DNA from: Merluccius polli
Lineage: Eukaryota; Chordata; Actinopteri; Gadiformes; Merlucciidae
Reading direction: 5' to 3'
Assembly: GCA_030340625.1 (NCBI GenBank)
Contig: JAOPHQ010005145.1
Location: forward strand, 164,033-228,032
DNA length: 64,000 nucleotides
Position numbers and translations under genes: made by a program. The notes under the pieces are model-generated. The model was not told where the DNA came from. It searched no databases and worked only from the letters and a program-made list of their open reading frames with translations. This document shows, piece after piece, positions 22,264 to 34,619 of this stretch; the stretch's first letter is position 1; each line of letters begins with the position of its first letter.

Positions 22264-25200
22264 ATGAATTTAACATCAGCTGCAAGAGGATTTCTAGCTT
22301 TCCTTCTGGCACTGCCAGGTTGGTACATTTGCATTGTGGACATTTAGTTGAACTGTTTCAATGTGTGACACGACAACCAAGTGTGTGAGATGAAGAATGT
22401 ACCTCTAGGATGCTGTGTTTGGTTAAGTAGACCAAACTACACCAAGAGAAATATACAGTTTATAGATTTAAGTGTTAATAAACATGCTTATACTCAACAT
22501 GCTGTTGTAAAACACTGCTTGCATTTGAGATTACAATACTTTGACCATTTCCTGATGGCTAGGACACACTCACCAACTCTATCACTATCTCTATCACTAT
22601 CTCTATTGCCAGCTGTATCACCAGCTGTATCATGTTGGTATCACAGTTCAGTGGTCAGCATCATCTGTAGTTTCCAGTTCCACTCAACAGCCTCCATCTC
22701 TTTATGTATCTTCTGATCAGTCCATCAGCTGAACCTCTGTGTCTTCTTCATTCTCAATGAGATGTGTTTTGTTTTTTAGCGCTACAGGGTAATGATGACT
22801 GGACAGTTACCTACACATCTAGTAATGTCTGTGCTTTAAGAGGTTCAACGGTTGACATCACCTGCACCTATAAATACCCTTACAAAATGTCCAGCTCTAC
22901 CCTGATAGAAACACTGTGGTTTACTAAAGGAGACAAGCAGCCAGTTGATCTGGTAAGTGATAAAGACTATGCAGGTCGTGTTGAATACAGATGTGGAGGG
23001 AACAGCTGTACCTGGTCCACCTGTAAAGTAAAGTGTACTCTGAGAATCAGAGACCTGAGACAGACTGACTCTGCTGAGTACAAGTTTAGGTTCACAACAA
23101 ACCGACCAGGTGGGAAATATACTGGTGACCCTGGAGTGACGTTATCTGTCACAGGTAAACTTTGATTTCTAGCCTACTCAATGTGTGTGTGTGTGTGTGT
23201 GTGTGTGCATGCATGTGTTTTTTGCAGGTCTGTGTAATCGGAACCATTTTCAATAACTCATTTTTTCTCACACCCAGATCTCCAGGTGAAAGTGTCATTT
23301 CCTGACCGTATCTATCCTACCTGGGTAAACCTGGAATGTCACAGTATATGTGATCTAGCTGGTCCACATACCTGGTACAAGAATGGACAGTATGTAAGAA
23401 AAGGACTTGCAAGGTCCTACAGGGGCTTCTTTAAGTCTGAAGACAGCTTTTCATGCGCTGTTGAAGGACGCAAACCTTTCCACTCTCCTTTAGTGTGTAA
23501 GTCAACTCCACAGTTCACTGATGCCAGATGGACCGGACCTTTTAGTAGTAACTGCTTGCATTATGAATGGACAAACTGACCATGTGTTGGCAGCCTTCAG
23601 GCTCTGGGTACAAATAGAAAGATACTACACACTGTGGAAAGACTGTGGAGGTGATTAGCCTAACTCAAGGAAATTCAATTGGCGGCCCGCAGAAATATTC
23701 AAATCCGGGCCCTGGGATGGTTTCGCGAGGCCCAGCAACGCATTTCATGTTCCAATGTAGAAAAAAAGATAATAATTAATCTAATATTTAAAATAAATGT
23801 AAATATATGTTCACCATTATGATATCATAATTAAATTAGTCCAGTCCCTTGATGACACATTTTAATAATTTAAATTTAAAACGGTCAGGTCAACCCTCAT
23901 GTTCCACTCCTGGTCAGGGGAGAAGAGCCTTGCTGTTTCTGTTGGCCTGGTGTTTCTTCTTACCCCCCCTTCTGAGACAAAGCTGGTGTGGTCCTCTGCT
24001 GATGGTGGTTCTTTGTTACCCTTTCGACACACCTCCAGCACTTCGGCTAGCTTTCTCAGGACCTGGTCGTGTCGCCATCTGTAACGCCCCTGTGAAAGCA
24101 CGATCTTGCAGCCTGATGAGATGTGCTGGAGGCTTGCGTTGGGGGCATTGCAGTGTGAGCAGCATTCTTCGTTCCCAAACCACTGGTGAAGGTTCCGAGG
24201 ACAGGGAAGCGTGTCGTAGATTGAACGAATGAGGAAGCTGAGTCTTGCCTGTGGAATCTTCCACAGGTCTGACCAACTGATGTTCCGGTTAACAACTCCC
24301 TCCCAGGTTGTCCAGCTTCCTTGTCGGCCCTGCGACACAGCCTTGATCTTGTAGTGATCTTCCTCCATCCTTGTCACCCCTGCCACCACCATCTCCTTCC
24401 TCTCCTTACGGTTGGCCTTGGACCAGAAGCGTGGCGCCTCTCCCCATCCTAGCCCTCCTCTTCCTGCCTGGACTCTGCCAACGATCTCCCGGTGTTGCAG
24501 CCGACCGACAGCTTGGTCAACTTCAGTTTGCGCATTCCACTTACGGCCGGTTGGAACCTTGGCATTTGCGTTCCATACCGACTGGTCTGTGGGTCTGGTC
24601 TTCTCCTGCATGTAGCCCAAACTTATGGACTGCAGTGGCAGCTGCAGTATGTTCCTCCCAAAGAGACCGGTTTCGGATAGGCACCGTGGCAGCCCCAACC
24701 ACTTTCGGATTAATGAATTGGCTTTTCCATCCATCTTACTTGCGGTCGATGAGGGGATCTCACTCATTTTCAGGGGCCACATTACCCTCCTGTAGAGTGT
24801 AAAAACTGGTAGCACCAGACCTTATACTTCCCAGGGAGTTGGCTTTGGTCGATCCTTGTCAGGCCGTCAGAGAGCTGTTTCATGACGGTTTTCCCCATCT
24901 TTTTATCAGACAGCTCTGCAGTGTACTGCCTCCCCAGGCTTTTAATGGGTTGCTCAGATAGGAGTGGGATTCTTTATCCTCCAACGACAAAGATGGTGCT
25001 GTCATTTCTGACTCCTCTTCTGAGTGACAGGCTACGAGATTTGGAGGGCTTGATCTTCATTCTTGCCCACAACATCAACTCATCCATCCTTTTCAGCAGT
25101 CTCGATGTGCATGCTGCTGTCTGAAGGAGGCTGGTGACATCATCCATGTAGCTCCTCAGTGGGGGTAGCCTCTGACCAGTTGGTAGTTTGATCCCTCCAA

Positions 25201-28200
25201 CCATTTGTCTTGCTCCGATGAGGATTATTTCAAAGGCTGCTACAAACAGTATTGGAGAAATGGCACACCCCATAGCGATTCCTACTTCGAGCTGCTGCCA
25301 ACCGGTGGTGAAATCCTGGAGGGAAAAACACATCTGCAGATCGCTGAAGTACTGTGCTACCAAGTTCTTGACGCAGGTGGGCATGTGGAAGAATTCCATG
25401 GCGTAGTTGATCAGCTTATGTGGGACTGATCCATACGCGTTGGCAAGGTCGAGCCAGACGACATGCAGGTCGATCTTCTCCCGCTTGGCCTTCTGGATCT
25501 GGTCCCAGATCATCGTGGAGTGCTCTACACATCCTGGGAAACCTGGGACTCCTGCCTTCTGGCAGTTGGTGTCAATACAGCCATTTTCTAGCAGGTAGTT
25601 GGTCATCCTTCGGCCGAGTACTGAGAAGAAGATCTTTCCTTCTACATTCAGCAGGGCGATGTTTCGGAATTGGCCAATATCTCTGGAGTTTTTTTCCTTG
25701 GGAATGAAAACTGCTACCGCTCTTTGCCACTCGGATGGAATGAGTTGCTTTTTCCAGGCAGTTCTCATTAGGTACCATAGCAGCTCTAGTACCTTGGGGC
25801 AGTTCTTATAGAGCTTGTAGGAGACTCCACTGGGGCCTGGTGCTGACGAGGACCTTGCCTTCTTCACGACTTGCTTGACTTCACTGAGCTTGGGGGGCAT
25901 GATGTTGAACTTGGCCCCCATTATACAGCAACATCTACTGTAGACTTAAGAAAACCAAGTATAAATATGAGAAAGAATAAGTAGCAACAACTATAGCTTC
26001 TACTATTGTAGTTTTTACTATCGTATTTTCTCATTGAACTATTCTTGTTTTTCTAGTAAACTATTCTTGTTTTGCTAGTAAACTTAAGACTACACATTTC
26101 ACCATATTTGTTGCACACTTGGAGAGAAAATGAGCTTCCAGGCATGCATGAGTTTTTTTTTTTCTTTACTTCTCTGAAAACACAGGAAATGACTCACATT
26201 TAGTAGACGGTAGCATTATACAAACAGGAGCTCATTCACAGCGTGTCTGCAGCTACAGGTTGTCTCTGAATGATGCATGTGTCCTCCTGCGTCTCACCCC
26301 AAAAGACCCCTTTGCTCCCCCAAAGTGCCCGTTGCAATTGCAGATGTCAGATTACGAGGGAACAAAATACCAACAAACACAAGCAATCAAAAAAATACAT
26401 TACAATAATATAGGAAAAATAATGGCGGGGGTCCAGCAATATGCATAACATTAATGTGGGCCTCACATATTACTGCTGCAAGAACTACAGCTATAATGGT
26501 GATTTCTGTCTCAGGTGTCCGAGGAGACCGCTGCAACAGTGTCCTACCCCACCAGAAACATGTGTGTCCTGCGAGGCACATCAGTGGACATCTCCTGCAC
26601 ATACAGCAGTTATGAAGCACTCTCTCATAAATACTGGTTTAAATGGAGAGATAACCAACAGCCCAGGGACCTCCTGACAGAGTATGGAGGCCGTGTTGAG
26701 TACCCTGCAGAAGAGACAGGACGCTCCACTCTGAGAATCACTGACTTCAGAGACACAGATTCAGACTCAGAGTACCGCTTCATATTTAAAAGTAAAAGCC
26801 ATGAATGGAAAGGTACTTTTCATGGAACAACTCTGACCGTCACAGGTACTACTGATGTTAGATCTGTATAATTAGCCAATAATACTAATAAACAGTTACT
26901 ACTCTATAGTGGTTTAGTTGCTGAAACAGCTTCACTTCCTTCCTTATTCAGGCCTGAGTGTGGAGGTGACTCCTGTTGCCACAGTGACAGAGAGTGACAT
27001 TGACCTGTATCACCAGTTGTCCTCTGACTGATAAACCCTCCTACATGTGGTACCAGAACAACGGTCCTGTGACTGGGCCAGAGAGCCCAGAGAACCAGCT
27101 GGTTCTGGACCCCGTCAGCCCTCAGCATGCTGGGAACTACGCTTGCTCCGTCAGAAACTACCCACACCTCCGCTCTCCTGAGGAGACGCTCACCGTTCAA
27201 TGTACCATCACACATAAAACCCTTTGATTACTCTTCAAAAAGATTAACTAGATTCGATATAAGGCTTGAAAATGTCTTGGGTATGCATTATACACATTAA
27301 CTAACACTTGTTATTAACACCTGTTTTATAATGGGTGAAATCTAACAGATGCTCCAAAGACCCCCTCAGTGACCGTGAGTCCATCTGGTGAAATACTGGA
27401 GGGCAGTTCAGTGACTCTGAGCTGCAGCAGTGATGCTAACCCAACAGCTAACTACACCTGGTTCAAGGTTAATACAGATCACTCCTCCAGAGACTTGAAC
27501 CAGGCGCAACAGCTCTTCTTTGGTCCTATCATGTCTTCAGACTCTGGACAATATCTCTGTGAAGCTAAGAATGAGCTCGGGACAAAATCCCTCTCTATCT
27601 CCATTAATGTGAAATGTAAGTAAAGCACAACATCAAATTACAGATGCTTGAATTAGCTTAACTTTTCAAAATGAATCATCTAAGTTCATCATGTGTTACA
27701 TTTGCAAGCTTCTCAAACCTTTTCTTTCCGATGTCCGTAATACTTCCACATGATGTTTGACATGTTTTTACAATGACCTCCAGATGGGCCTAAAAACACA
27801 TCTGTGATATCAAGTCCCTCTGGTGAAGTAGTGGAGGGCAGTTCAGTGACTCTGAGCTGCAGCAGTGATGCTAACCCAGCAGCTAACTACACCTGGTTCA
27901 AGGTTAATACAGATCACTCCTCCAGAGACTTGAACCAGGGACAACAGCTTGTCTTTGGTCCCATCATGTCTTCAGACTCTGGAAAATATCTCTGTGAAGC
28001 TAAGAATGAGCTCGGGACAAAATCCCTCTCTATCTACATTAATGTGAAATGTAAGTAAAGCACAACATCAAATTACAGATGCTTGAATTAGCTTAACTTG
28101 TTAAAATGAATGCTCTTAATTCATCATGTGTTACATTTGCAAGCTTCTCAAACCTTTTCTTTTCAATGTCCGTAATACTTCCACATGATGTTTGACATGT

Positions 28201-30994
28201 TTTTACAATGACCTCCAGATGGGCCTAAAAACACATCTGTGATATTAAGTCCCTCTGGTGAAGTAGTGGAGGGCAGTTCAGTGACTCTGAGCTGCAGCAG
28301 TGATGCTAACCCAGCAGCTAACTACACCTGGTTCAAGGAACATGAAGACTCAGTGGGAGAATCAGGACAGAACTACACCATCACTAATTTCACAGCTCAG
28401 CTTGGAGGAAATTATTACTGTCAAGCTCATAATGCATTTGGACGTCATAATTCCACCTTTTTAGTCATTAATGTGCCAGGTAATTGTTTATTTAACACAC
28501 ACCTTCAAGCACACAGTTTAATACTGGCCTATCGATGTTGCACTTGGTTATCAGTGTTTAAAAACAGACCTCTGTTTTCCAGAGACATTATCACAGGCTG
28601 TGATACAAGTTGCTGTACGAGCCGTCTTACTAACCATCATACCCCTCCTGATCATCCTCTGGATGAGGTGAGATATATTCGCTCCCTCTCCCCGTCTTCT
28701 TTGACATTGATTTCTCCTGTCACTTCTTTATCTCTGTTCTCTTCAGCAGAAGAAAGATGGCGTTCAGAAAAGCATCTGGACTGGGAGGAAGGCCAGACGC
28801 CACGGAGGAGGTGAGAGACAGGAAGCCATTTTACTAACCCATGATTTACTGAGACACAGTGCAAATACCCTAAGGTAACACTTCAAACCACATGTGAAAC
28901 TTCATTTGTTTCTTTAGCATGTGGCTTTATCTGTTCCTCTAGCTCATCATCATGCAAAAACATATATAATGCTCAAACAAGAAATGCTGTTGGAGCTGAA
29001 AGGTCCGGCGCTGATCACCACCAGCTCAGTGTGACAGGAGGAGCTCAGAGTAGAGCCACTGGTCCTCCTGCAACTGCAGCTCAGGAGTGCAGGTTGCCTG
29101 GCAACCGGAGGGATGCTACCTTAGTCCCTTCATCAACACTAACCAAGGGAGTTAGGTAGGGGGAGATCTAGTGCGACATCTAGAGGACAACCTGGGAGCT
29201 GGAGAGACTTCTGCTATGGAGGAGAATGAGAAGACGGTGATGGAAGTAATGATGATAATGATTGAATTAACAACTTTTAAGAAAATAAGTCAGATTAAAG
29301 CTGCTCTACGTCACTTTTATTATGGTCAAATATGTCAAAATGGTCCCCATACCCCATGAGTGAGTCAAGTGGTCTGTGAGAATATCTCACTGGTGTCCGT
29401 CCCTGCCTGTAGCCTGTGACCAATCAGGCAGCTCTGAGGCTGTGACCAATCAGGCAGCTCTGAGGCTGTGACCAATCAGGCAGCTTTGAGGCTGTGACCA
29501 ATCAGGCAGCTCTGAGGTCACTACTGCCTGTTGGTGTAGATGGTGGTCAACAGGAATGAAGGGGCAGTGTTTTTTTTTCTTAATTAAGCAGCTCTTGGTC
29601 AACCAGCAAAATTACCTAGAGCAGCTTTTATGGAAGAAAATAAGTAAGATTAGGAAGAGGAATATGTTCAAACAAGGACAAAGAGGAAGTGAGGCCTACA
29701 GCGTCCTCCATGATGTGACCATTAGTTAACGCCAAGGGTCTATAAACCAGAAGCACAGGACCTTCTGGTCCACCGTCAAAGAGGGTTTTCTAAATCTACA
29801 TTTCTGTTCTCTCTCCCCGTCAGCCACTTTCTGTTCCTGTGTATGAGAACGTCTTGTTTCTGACCAATCGCACGGCTCCTGCAGCACAGCGAGAACCAAT
29901 AGAAGATCAGGATGACCTTCACTACGGCAGCATTCACATCTCTCACTCCAAGAACCAGGAAGTGCCTCACGGCTTTGCTGGCTGCCGTGTCCAATCAGAC
30001 CAGACGGATCAGTTCCTTTACTCTGGTCACATTAAAAGACCCAAAGCTGAGTAAAGGCCGCGGTATACTCACCGTTCCCAAGCCGGCGCGACAGGATTTT
30101 GGCCCATTCGCGTTGTGTCGCGCACCTCTCTTTTTTTTTCAGCAGCGCGCGACAAAGCGGAAACAAACACGGACGAGTTCGAAGGCACATTTTAACGTGC
30201 CTTATTGCTAAGGCTTCTTTCTTTATATGTTCTGTTTTATTGTGTGGTGTAGGCCTATAGTTTTTCGCTAATAAACTGTGGTTTTACGTATGTGCTGTCT
30301 ACTGTTGTTGTGGTCAAAGACGAGTGGAATTACGTGGCTGAAAAACTATCCCAAAGCGGCATTAAGTTATAAAATAAAAGTATATAAGATAATCACTAAG
30401 TTATTAAGATGGATGCTTACAAACACTCTTCATATGAGAACTGCTGCCATACACTGGACTGTTGATGGCTGACCAGGTGGGGCATTGATGTAGAATAATA
30501 GCAATGTAAAGTAATAGACATAATGCTGTATAGTGAGAGACATCCCGGTGAACTATTCTAATGAAGACACAGGGGTACCAGTATTAGCATACCTCTTCTT
30601 CTACTGCGTAGAAATAGCAAAGTCGGTCGCCTTTCCTCAGTGGCGCCACCTCTGTTCAGGAGAAGACTGCAACTACTGTCGCGGCCACCAGCGCGAGTAT
30701 AAATAGTTACCGTCCTCCCGTGACGTCACATTGTCGCGCGACAACTTGGGAGTGGCGAGTATACCGCGGCCTTAAGCTTCTCTTGGTATTTCTATAGAGA
30801 AAATAGACTTCACATATCATCAACCCAATGGAAACATTACCAATGCAAAGACATTTTTAAATATGATTTACAGGGTGACTGAAGTTCATATCTTCTGTCT
30901 ACGTTTCAGAGATGGTGACCAGACAGAGGTGGGACAATCCTCAGAGATGTACAGCACAGTCAGGTCTTTAACCAGCAGCGGCAGTAGGATTTAA
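22264..30994 (+). CDS. CD22/Siglec-like Ig receptor, copy C (two frameshifted domain exons)
   Basis: Exons: 22264-22318 (signal), 22780-23154 (V1), 23278-23496 (C2-1), 26515-26845 (V2, 2-base deletion), 26952-27201 (C2-2, 8-base deletion), 27349-27615, 27784-28050 and 28219-28479 (three C2), 28583-28667 (helix), 28750-28810, 29824-30050 and 30910-30994 (tail, stop 30992-30994). The two deletions do not compensate; full inclusion stops at TGA 26613-26615. Every Ig exon is phase 1-1, so skipping both restores an open frame of about 633 residues, V1-C2-C2-C2-C2-helix, close to the layout of copy D. V1 keeps the F-strand Arg (23088-23090). The tail reads through to the last exon: VYENV, LHYGSI, FLYSGHI (ITIM lost by an in-frame change) and MYSTV. 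It is either a pseudogene or a gene with altered splicing. Confidence 0.7.
23878..25922 (-). mobile_element. LINE fragment (reverse transcriptase), R2-like group, truncated at both ends
   Basis: On the minus strand, 25921-24974 encodes about 315 residues of reverse transcriptase. It has PGPSG, a WLDLANAYGSVPH block around the first Asp, a GIAMGCAISPILF block, and SYMDD as the catalytic motif. A second frame (24815-23862) carries a C-x2-C-x8-H-x4-C zinc-binding pattern and RWRHDQVLRKL, features of the R2/NeSL-type LINEs that use a restriction-like endonuclease. The frames are out of register between 24,974 and 24,815. Neither a 5' domain nor a 3' tail is present, and the insert replaces about 150 bases of the intron found in copies A and B. 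The clade assignment is tentative. Confidence 0.75.
26005..26345. other. Extra intron segment in copy C, no gene
   Basis: About 340 bases are inserted in intron 3 relative to copies A and B (between TATAGCTTCTACT and GTCAGATTACGAG). It is AT-rich with repeated ACTATTCTTGTTTT motifs. No target duplication or coding region seen. Confidence 0.5.
26515..26845 (+). pseudogene. Frameshifted V2 exon of copy C
   Basis: Compared with copies A and B, two bases are missing in CTGCAACAG[AG]TGTCC near 26,538. The domain sequence (MCVLRGTSVDISC onward) is otherwise preserved in the shifted frame. In the spliced frame it stops at 26613-26615. It also has an extra Asp codon (DTDSDSEYRF). Acceptor and donor are intact, so exclusion would need a splicing choice rather than a splice-site mutation. 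Confidence 0.85.
26952..27201 (+). pseudogene. Frameshifted C2-2 exon of copy C
   Basis: An 8-base deletion (one of two GGACAGAG-like repeats) near 26,990 shifts the frame, with a stop at 27029-27031. The remainder matches the LTCITSCPLTDKPSYMWYQN domain of copies A and B. It is the second independent lesion in adjacent exons. Confidence 0.85.
30055..30772. mobile_element. 718-bp TIR element inserted 4 bases into an intron of copy C
   Basis: Terminal inverted repeats AGGCCGCGGTATACTC and GAGTATACCGCGGCCT, flanked by the 3-bp duplication TAA (30052-30054 and 30773-30775), as in PIF/Harbinger-like elements. It sits right behind the donor of the tail exon (ends 30050). The donor changes from GTAAGC to GTAAAG but keeps GTAA. 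No transposase seen, so non-autonomous. Confidence 0.82.
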
Positions 30995-31793
30995 ATAGTG
31001 GGTTGGTTAAATAATATGTGTTACAGTGGTTTAGTTCAAATAGGACAACACACTGGTAAAGTAATAAGATCACTTTCATTAAATAGAAAAATTAGACATC
31101 CTTTCCTTAATCTGTGAAATGATCCTTTATTTTTGAAGCCATCTATGCAGGACTGTAGTGCAGGTAGCAGGTGCTCCTGGGCTCCTGTCCATCTCCTCAG
31201 ACACGACATACAGAGAGCATCGTGTCTATTCAGTTATAGACACTACAACTGAACTATGATGGACCAACAGCAAAATCAGTTGAGAAAACAGCTAAATTGT
31301 GCCGAGGTCTGCCACCCCCACTTTGAACAATTTAACTTTGTGGTGTTGAAGAACCTTTTTGCCAAGGAAGGCCGTCACTCTCCCAGCGGTACTGGGAAGT
31401 CAACCTGAAATGTTAGCTTAGCGTTAGCTCTGCCTGCAAGTATGAGCATCCCGTTAGCTCTGATGCTAGAGAGAACGATGACTGGGGCTGACATGGAGTG
31501 TATGCAGTGAGACTTTTCTAGCCATGTACAGCCCAACATGGGATTTACCAATTCTGGTATAAATGGCTTTTCCTCTTTTTGTTCTTTCCTTTTTCCATGG
31601 TTCAAAGACAAATCTGTCCAGTTCTGTTAGTTAAAGATGTGTTTTACCTTGGCATACAACTAAAACAATAAAAACATAAAAAAGCAGTCAGACATTCAAT
31701 TTGAATAAGCACAACTTCATCAGCAGGTGACTGGGTAACCATATCAGCCAATAAGAGCTTCTGCATGCAGTAGCAGGTGTTTAACCTCTAGAG

Positions 31794-34367
31794 CAGTGTG
31801 CGAAATACGGGGGGGTGTGGGGGGGTCCGACCCCCCCGATTAACCCTTGAGACCCCCTGAAAGCCTCAAAAGCAAAAATTTGGGGGGGGTCTCAAATTTT
31901 GTAAAAAACATTTTTAAAATAGTATATTATTGTCACTAATATTGTCACCAGGGCCGGTTTTACCGATGGGCAATGTGGGCGACCGCCCAGGGCGCAATCT
32001 ATGTGGGGGCGCACGAGCGCGCCCTAAAAAAAAAAAAAAAAAACGAGTGCGCCCTCAAAAAAAACCCAGCGCGCCCTCAAAAAAAAAGAAATAAAAGAAA
32101 AACTAAACTCAAAACAAAACTCGCCAGTTTTCTAGACTACCGCTCATTTCCATGTCAGGCTAGTGGAGTGGGCGCTGGGTCAACTTGCTGCTGAGAGTCA
32201 TACAGGTTGTGTGTCCGAGAGGCAAGGGGAGGGGGGCGACTGATAAGCGAGCTGCACACTAGCCTACATGCGGAAATTTACTAAAATCTCTGCGATTCTG
32301 AAGTGGACATCGTACTACTTCAAAAAAACTATCGGAGCCACATTTGAAGCGGTAGAAAAAACGGTCGGTTGAGAGACGCAGATTGTATCTTTTTACGGAA
32401 CATCCGCCCGATAATGTCGTGATGAGATATCAACACCCAAATCAGGCCACACAACACAAACTGCCTCCAAATAAATTGTATTTCATAATTAACATAGACC
32501 CATATGCCTACACGACACGTAATTGATTGGTTTGTGTAAAAAAAAAGAAAGAAATGTTAATAAATAAATATCAGACAATATCAGGTTGATTGACGGGTGA
32601 ACGGACGTTGGCAAAAGGTAATGCGATAGGTAATGTTATGATTCAATCATACAGTTGCACAACAGGTTTCGTATGATGATGTAATTGATGATTTTGCATC
32701 AAAGAAGGCTAGAAAAGTCAAGTTTTAGATTGCACTTCATACCTGTTGTTATTGTTAATGTTCTAAACAGGTTGAAAAATAGGGATGGTTCTTGTATCTA
32801 AGATTATATGTAATAAAATAATGCAAATAATATAATATATTGTTTTGTCCTGTTTGTCGGCCGGGGCGGGGGCGGGGGGGGGGGGGGTGCCCAAGGGATG
32901 GTTCGCCCAGGGCGCAAATGTAGCCAGGACTAGAGCCCTGCACTGGAGCCCTAGGCCCGAGGGGCCCGAGCCCGACAGCCCGAGGGCCGGGCTTCGGGCC
33001 GACGACCGCATAATTACATCGGACACGGGCCGGGCTCGGGCACTTTTATTTTTCAACTGAATTAATTTTTTTAAACCGACGTATTATGACAGTCCTGGAC
33101 CGGCCCAATAATCTGGACCGGCCCAAAAATAATACACAAAATAAAATAAAAATAATAATCGGCCTGAAATCGTCCGGCCGAACCTCCCTATGGCAGCCCG
33201 TCCGGTTATAGGCCTATGCGGCGCAATGCGCCAACAATGCGCCTACATGCGCTCTTAAAGGTTTGGAAACGATTCAACAAGACTACATCTGTATTCCAAT
33301 CACAATAAGTAGCCTATATCGGCCAACAATAATCAAACAAGGCAGTAAAAGTGGGCATTAAACTGTATAGGACTGTTTTGAATAAAAGGGAAAAGGCCGA
33401 CATATGCCGATACAATATGCAGCCGGCGCTCGGAAAAAGGCTCGCAACAAAAAGATGAGCCACACATTTAGAAACAATTGCATGAACTATCTAAAAGAAA
33501 TACCTTAGTCAGAAAACATATATGAGGCTGAACGTTTTGCTAAAATGTCAATTATGGAAATATTGAAAATGTAGCGGCTGGCTTGACCACGCGAAACCGA
33601 GAGACGGCTGTCTTGACCGCAGTACGCGATCGGTCATTAATCAATAATCCTATTTAACCGTATAACTGCACACAACTTTATTTAAAATCAAATGTAAAAC
33701 ATGTGTGTTTGTATTGTGGTGTCCGGTGCGTGTGGATGTGCGGCTCCTCCGGCGGAGCGGTTCATGTTAATAGCGGAGTCCGGGAGGGTTCACCTTCACG
33801 GCGGAGTTACGAGGGATGTGCGACTATCGTCTTAAACAATACTAAAGTGTTTTAGTTAGAAAGATATTAGATATTCACGCTCCGAATTACAGCGATCAGA
33901 CACGGGCAACTAAAGCCGCGATCACCGCACCGCTTCAAGACTCACATGCAACACGTCCTTTTGATCGATAACAATATAAATTGATCGACACATTTCTTAA
34001 CGATCAATGATCAATCATCGATTAATTATGCCCATCCCTAATGTCCACTTTGATCTGTCAGAAACCGTTTGTTTATTCACAGAAAAATAGAATGCTGTTT
34101 TTTTCTAACTGCAGAGCGTTATCCCATTTTCAGAGCGAGAGATTAAATATACGATCGCACTCAATGAATATAGCATTCTATCACGCTAAAACATTGTTAA
34201 TGGGAGGTTAACAAAAGTAGGATAGGGTTAGGTTGATATGTAGATATGCAGTAGGCTAATGAACAACTTTGCATTGGCTACTACATGTCGATAAAATTTA
34301 GATCTGTATTGCGCAACAATTCGGAGATGGGGACCCCCCCGAATATCGACGGGTATTTCGCACACTG
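31794..34367. mobile_element. 2.6-kb hAT-type element with nested insertions
   Basis: Perfect 15-bp terminal repeats CAGTGTGCGAAATAC and GTATTTCGCACACTG, with the 8-bp duplication CTCTAGAG at 31786-31793 and 34368-34375. The spacer sequence is continuous in the other units. Inside are a CAGGGCCGGTTTTACC-ended piece (from about 31,949), a TAGAGCCCTGCA-ended piece (32,933) and a block at 33,645-33,880 that recurs at 43,185-43,416. G, C and A runs are common. No intact transposase. Confidence 0.78.
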
Positions 34368-34375
34368 CTCTAGAG

Positions 34376-34619
34376 GGAGTCCTCTACAATGCAAACCAAT
34401 CTACACGTGGTGTTGGGGGGGGGGGGGGAGGGCGGGAAAGAGAGATAGAGAGCTGGTTTGTACATCTACCCGTGTCCCTTGTATCGGAGGAGCCCAGCAA
34501 AGCCACTTAGGTGGCGTGTTGCAGGGTCAACTGCCACACCAGCTAAGTATTAAGGTACATTTCTCTCTTTTTAGGAAGTTACTTCAGCCTGTTTTTTTTA
34601 TTTTGAACTGACTCACCTA
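34376..34619. other. Spacer remnant then unique DNA; no gene
   Basis: About 50 bases of the duplicated spacer (GGAGTCCTCTACAATGCAAA) end at a run of 12 Gs near 34,418, after which similarity to the other units stops. This is the right-hand breakpoint of the unit carrying copy C. Confidence 0.6.

Noticed and set aside
23849..25811. Plus-strand frames through the LINE fragment
   Set aside because: They are shadows of the minus-strand reverse transcriptase frames, which carry the recognisable motifs.
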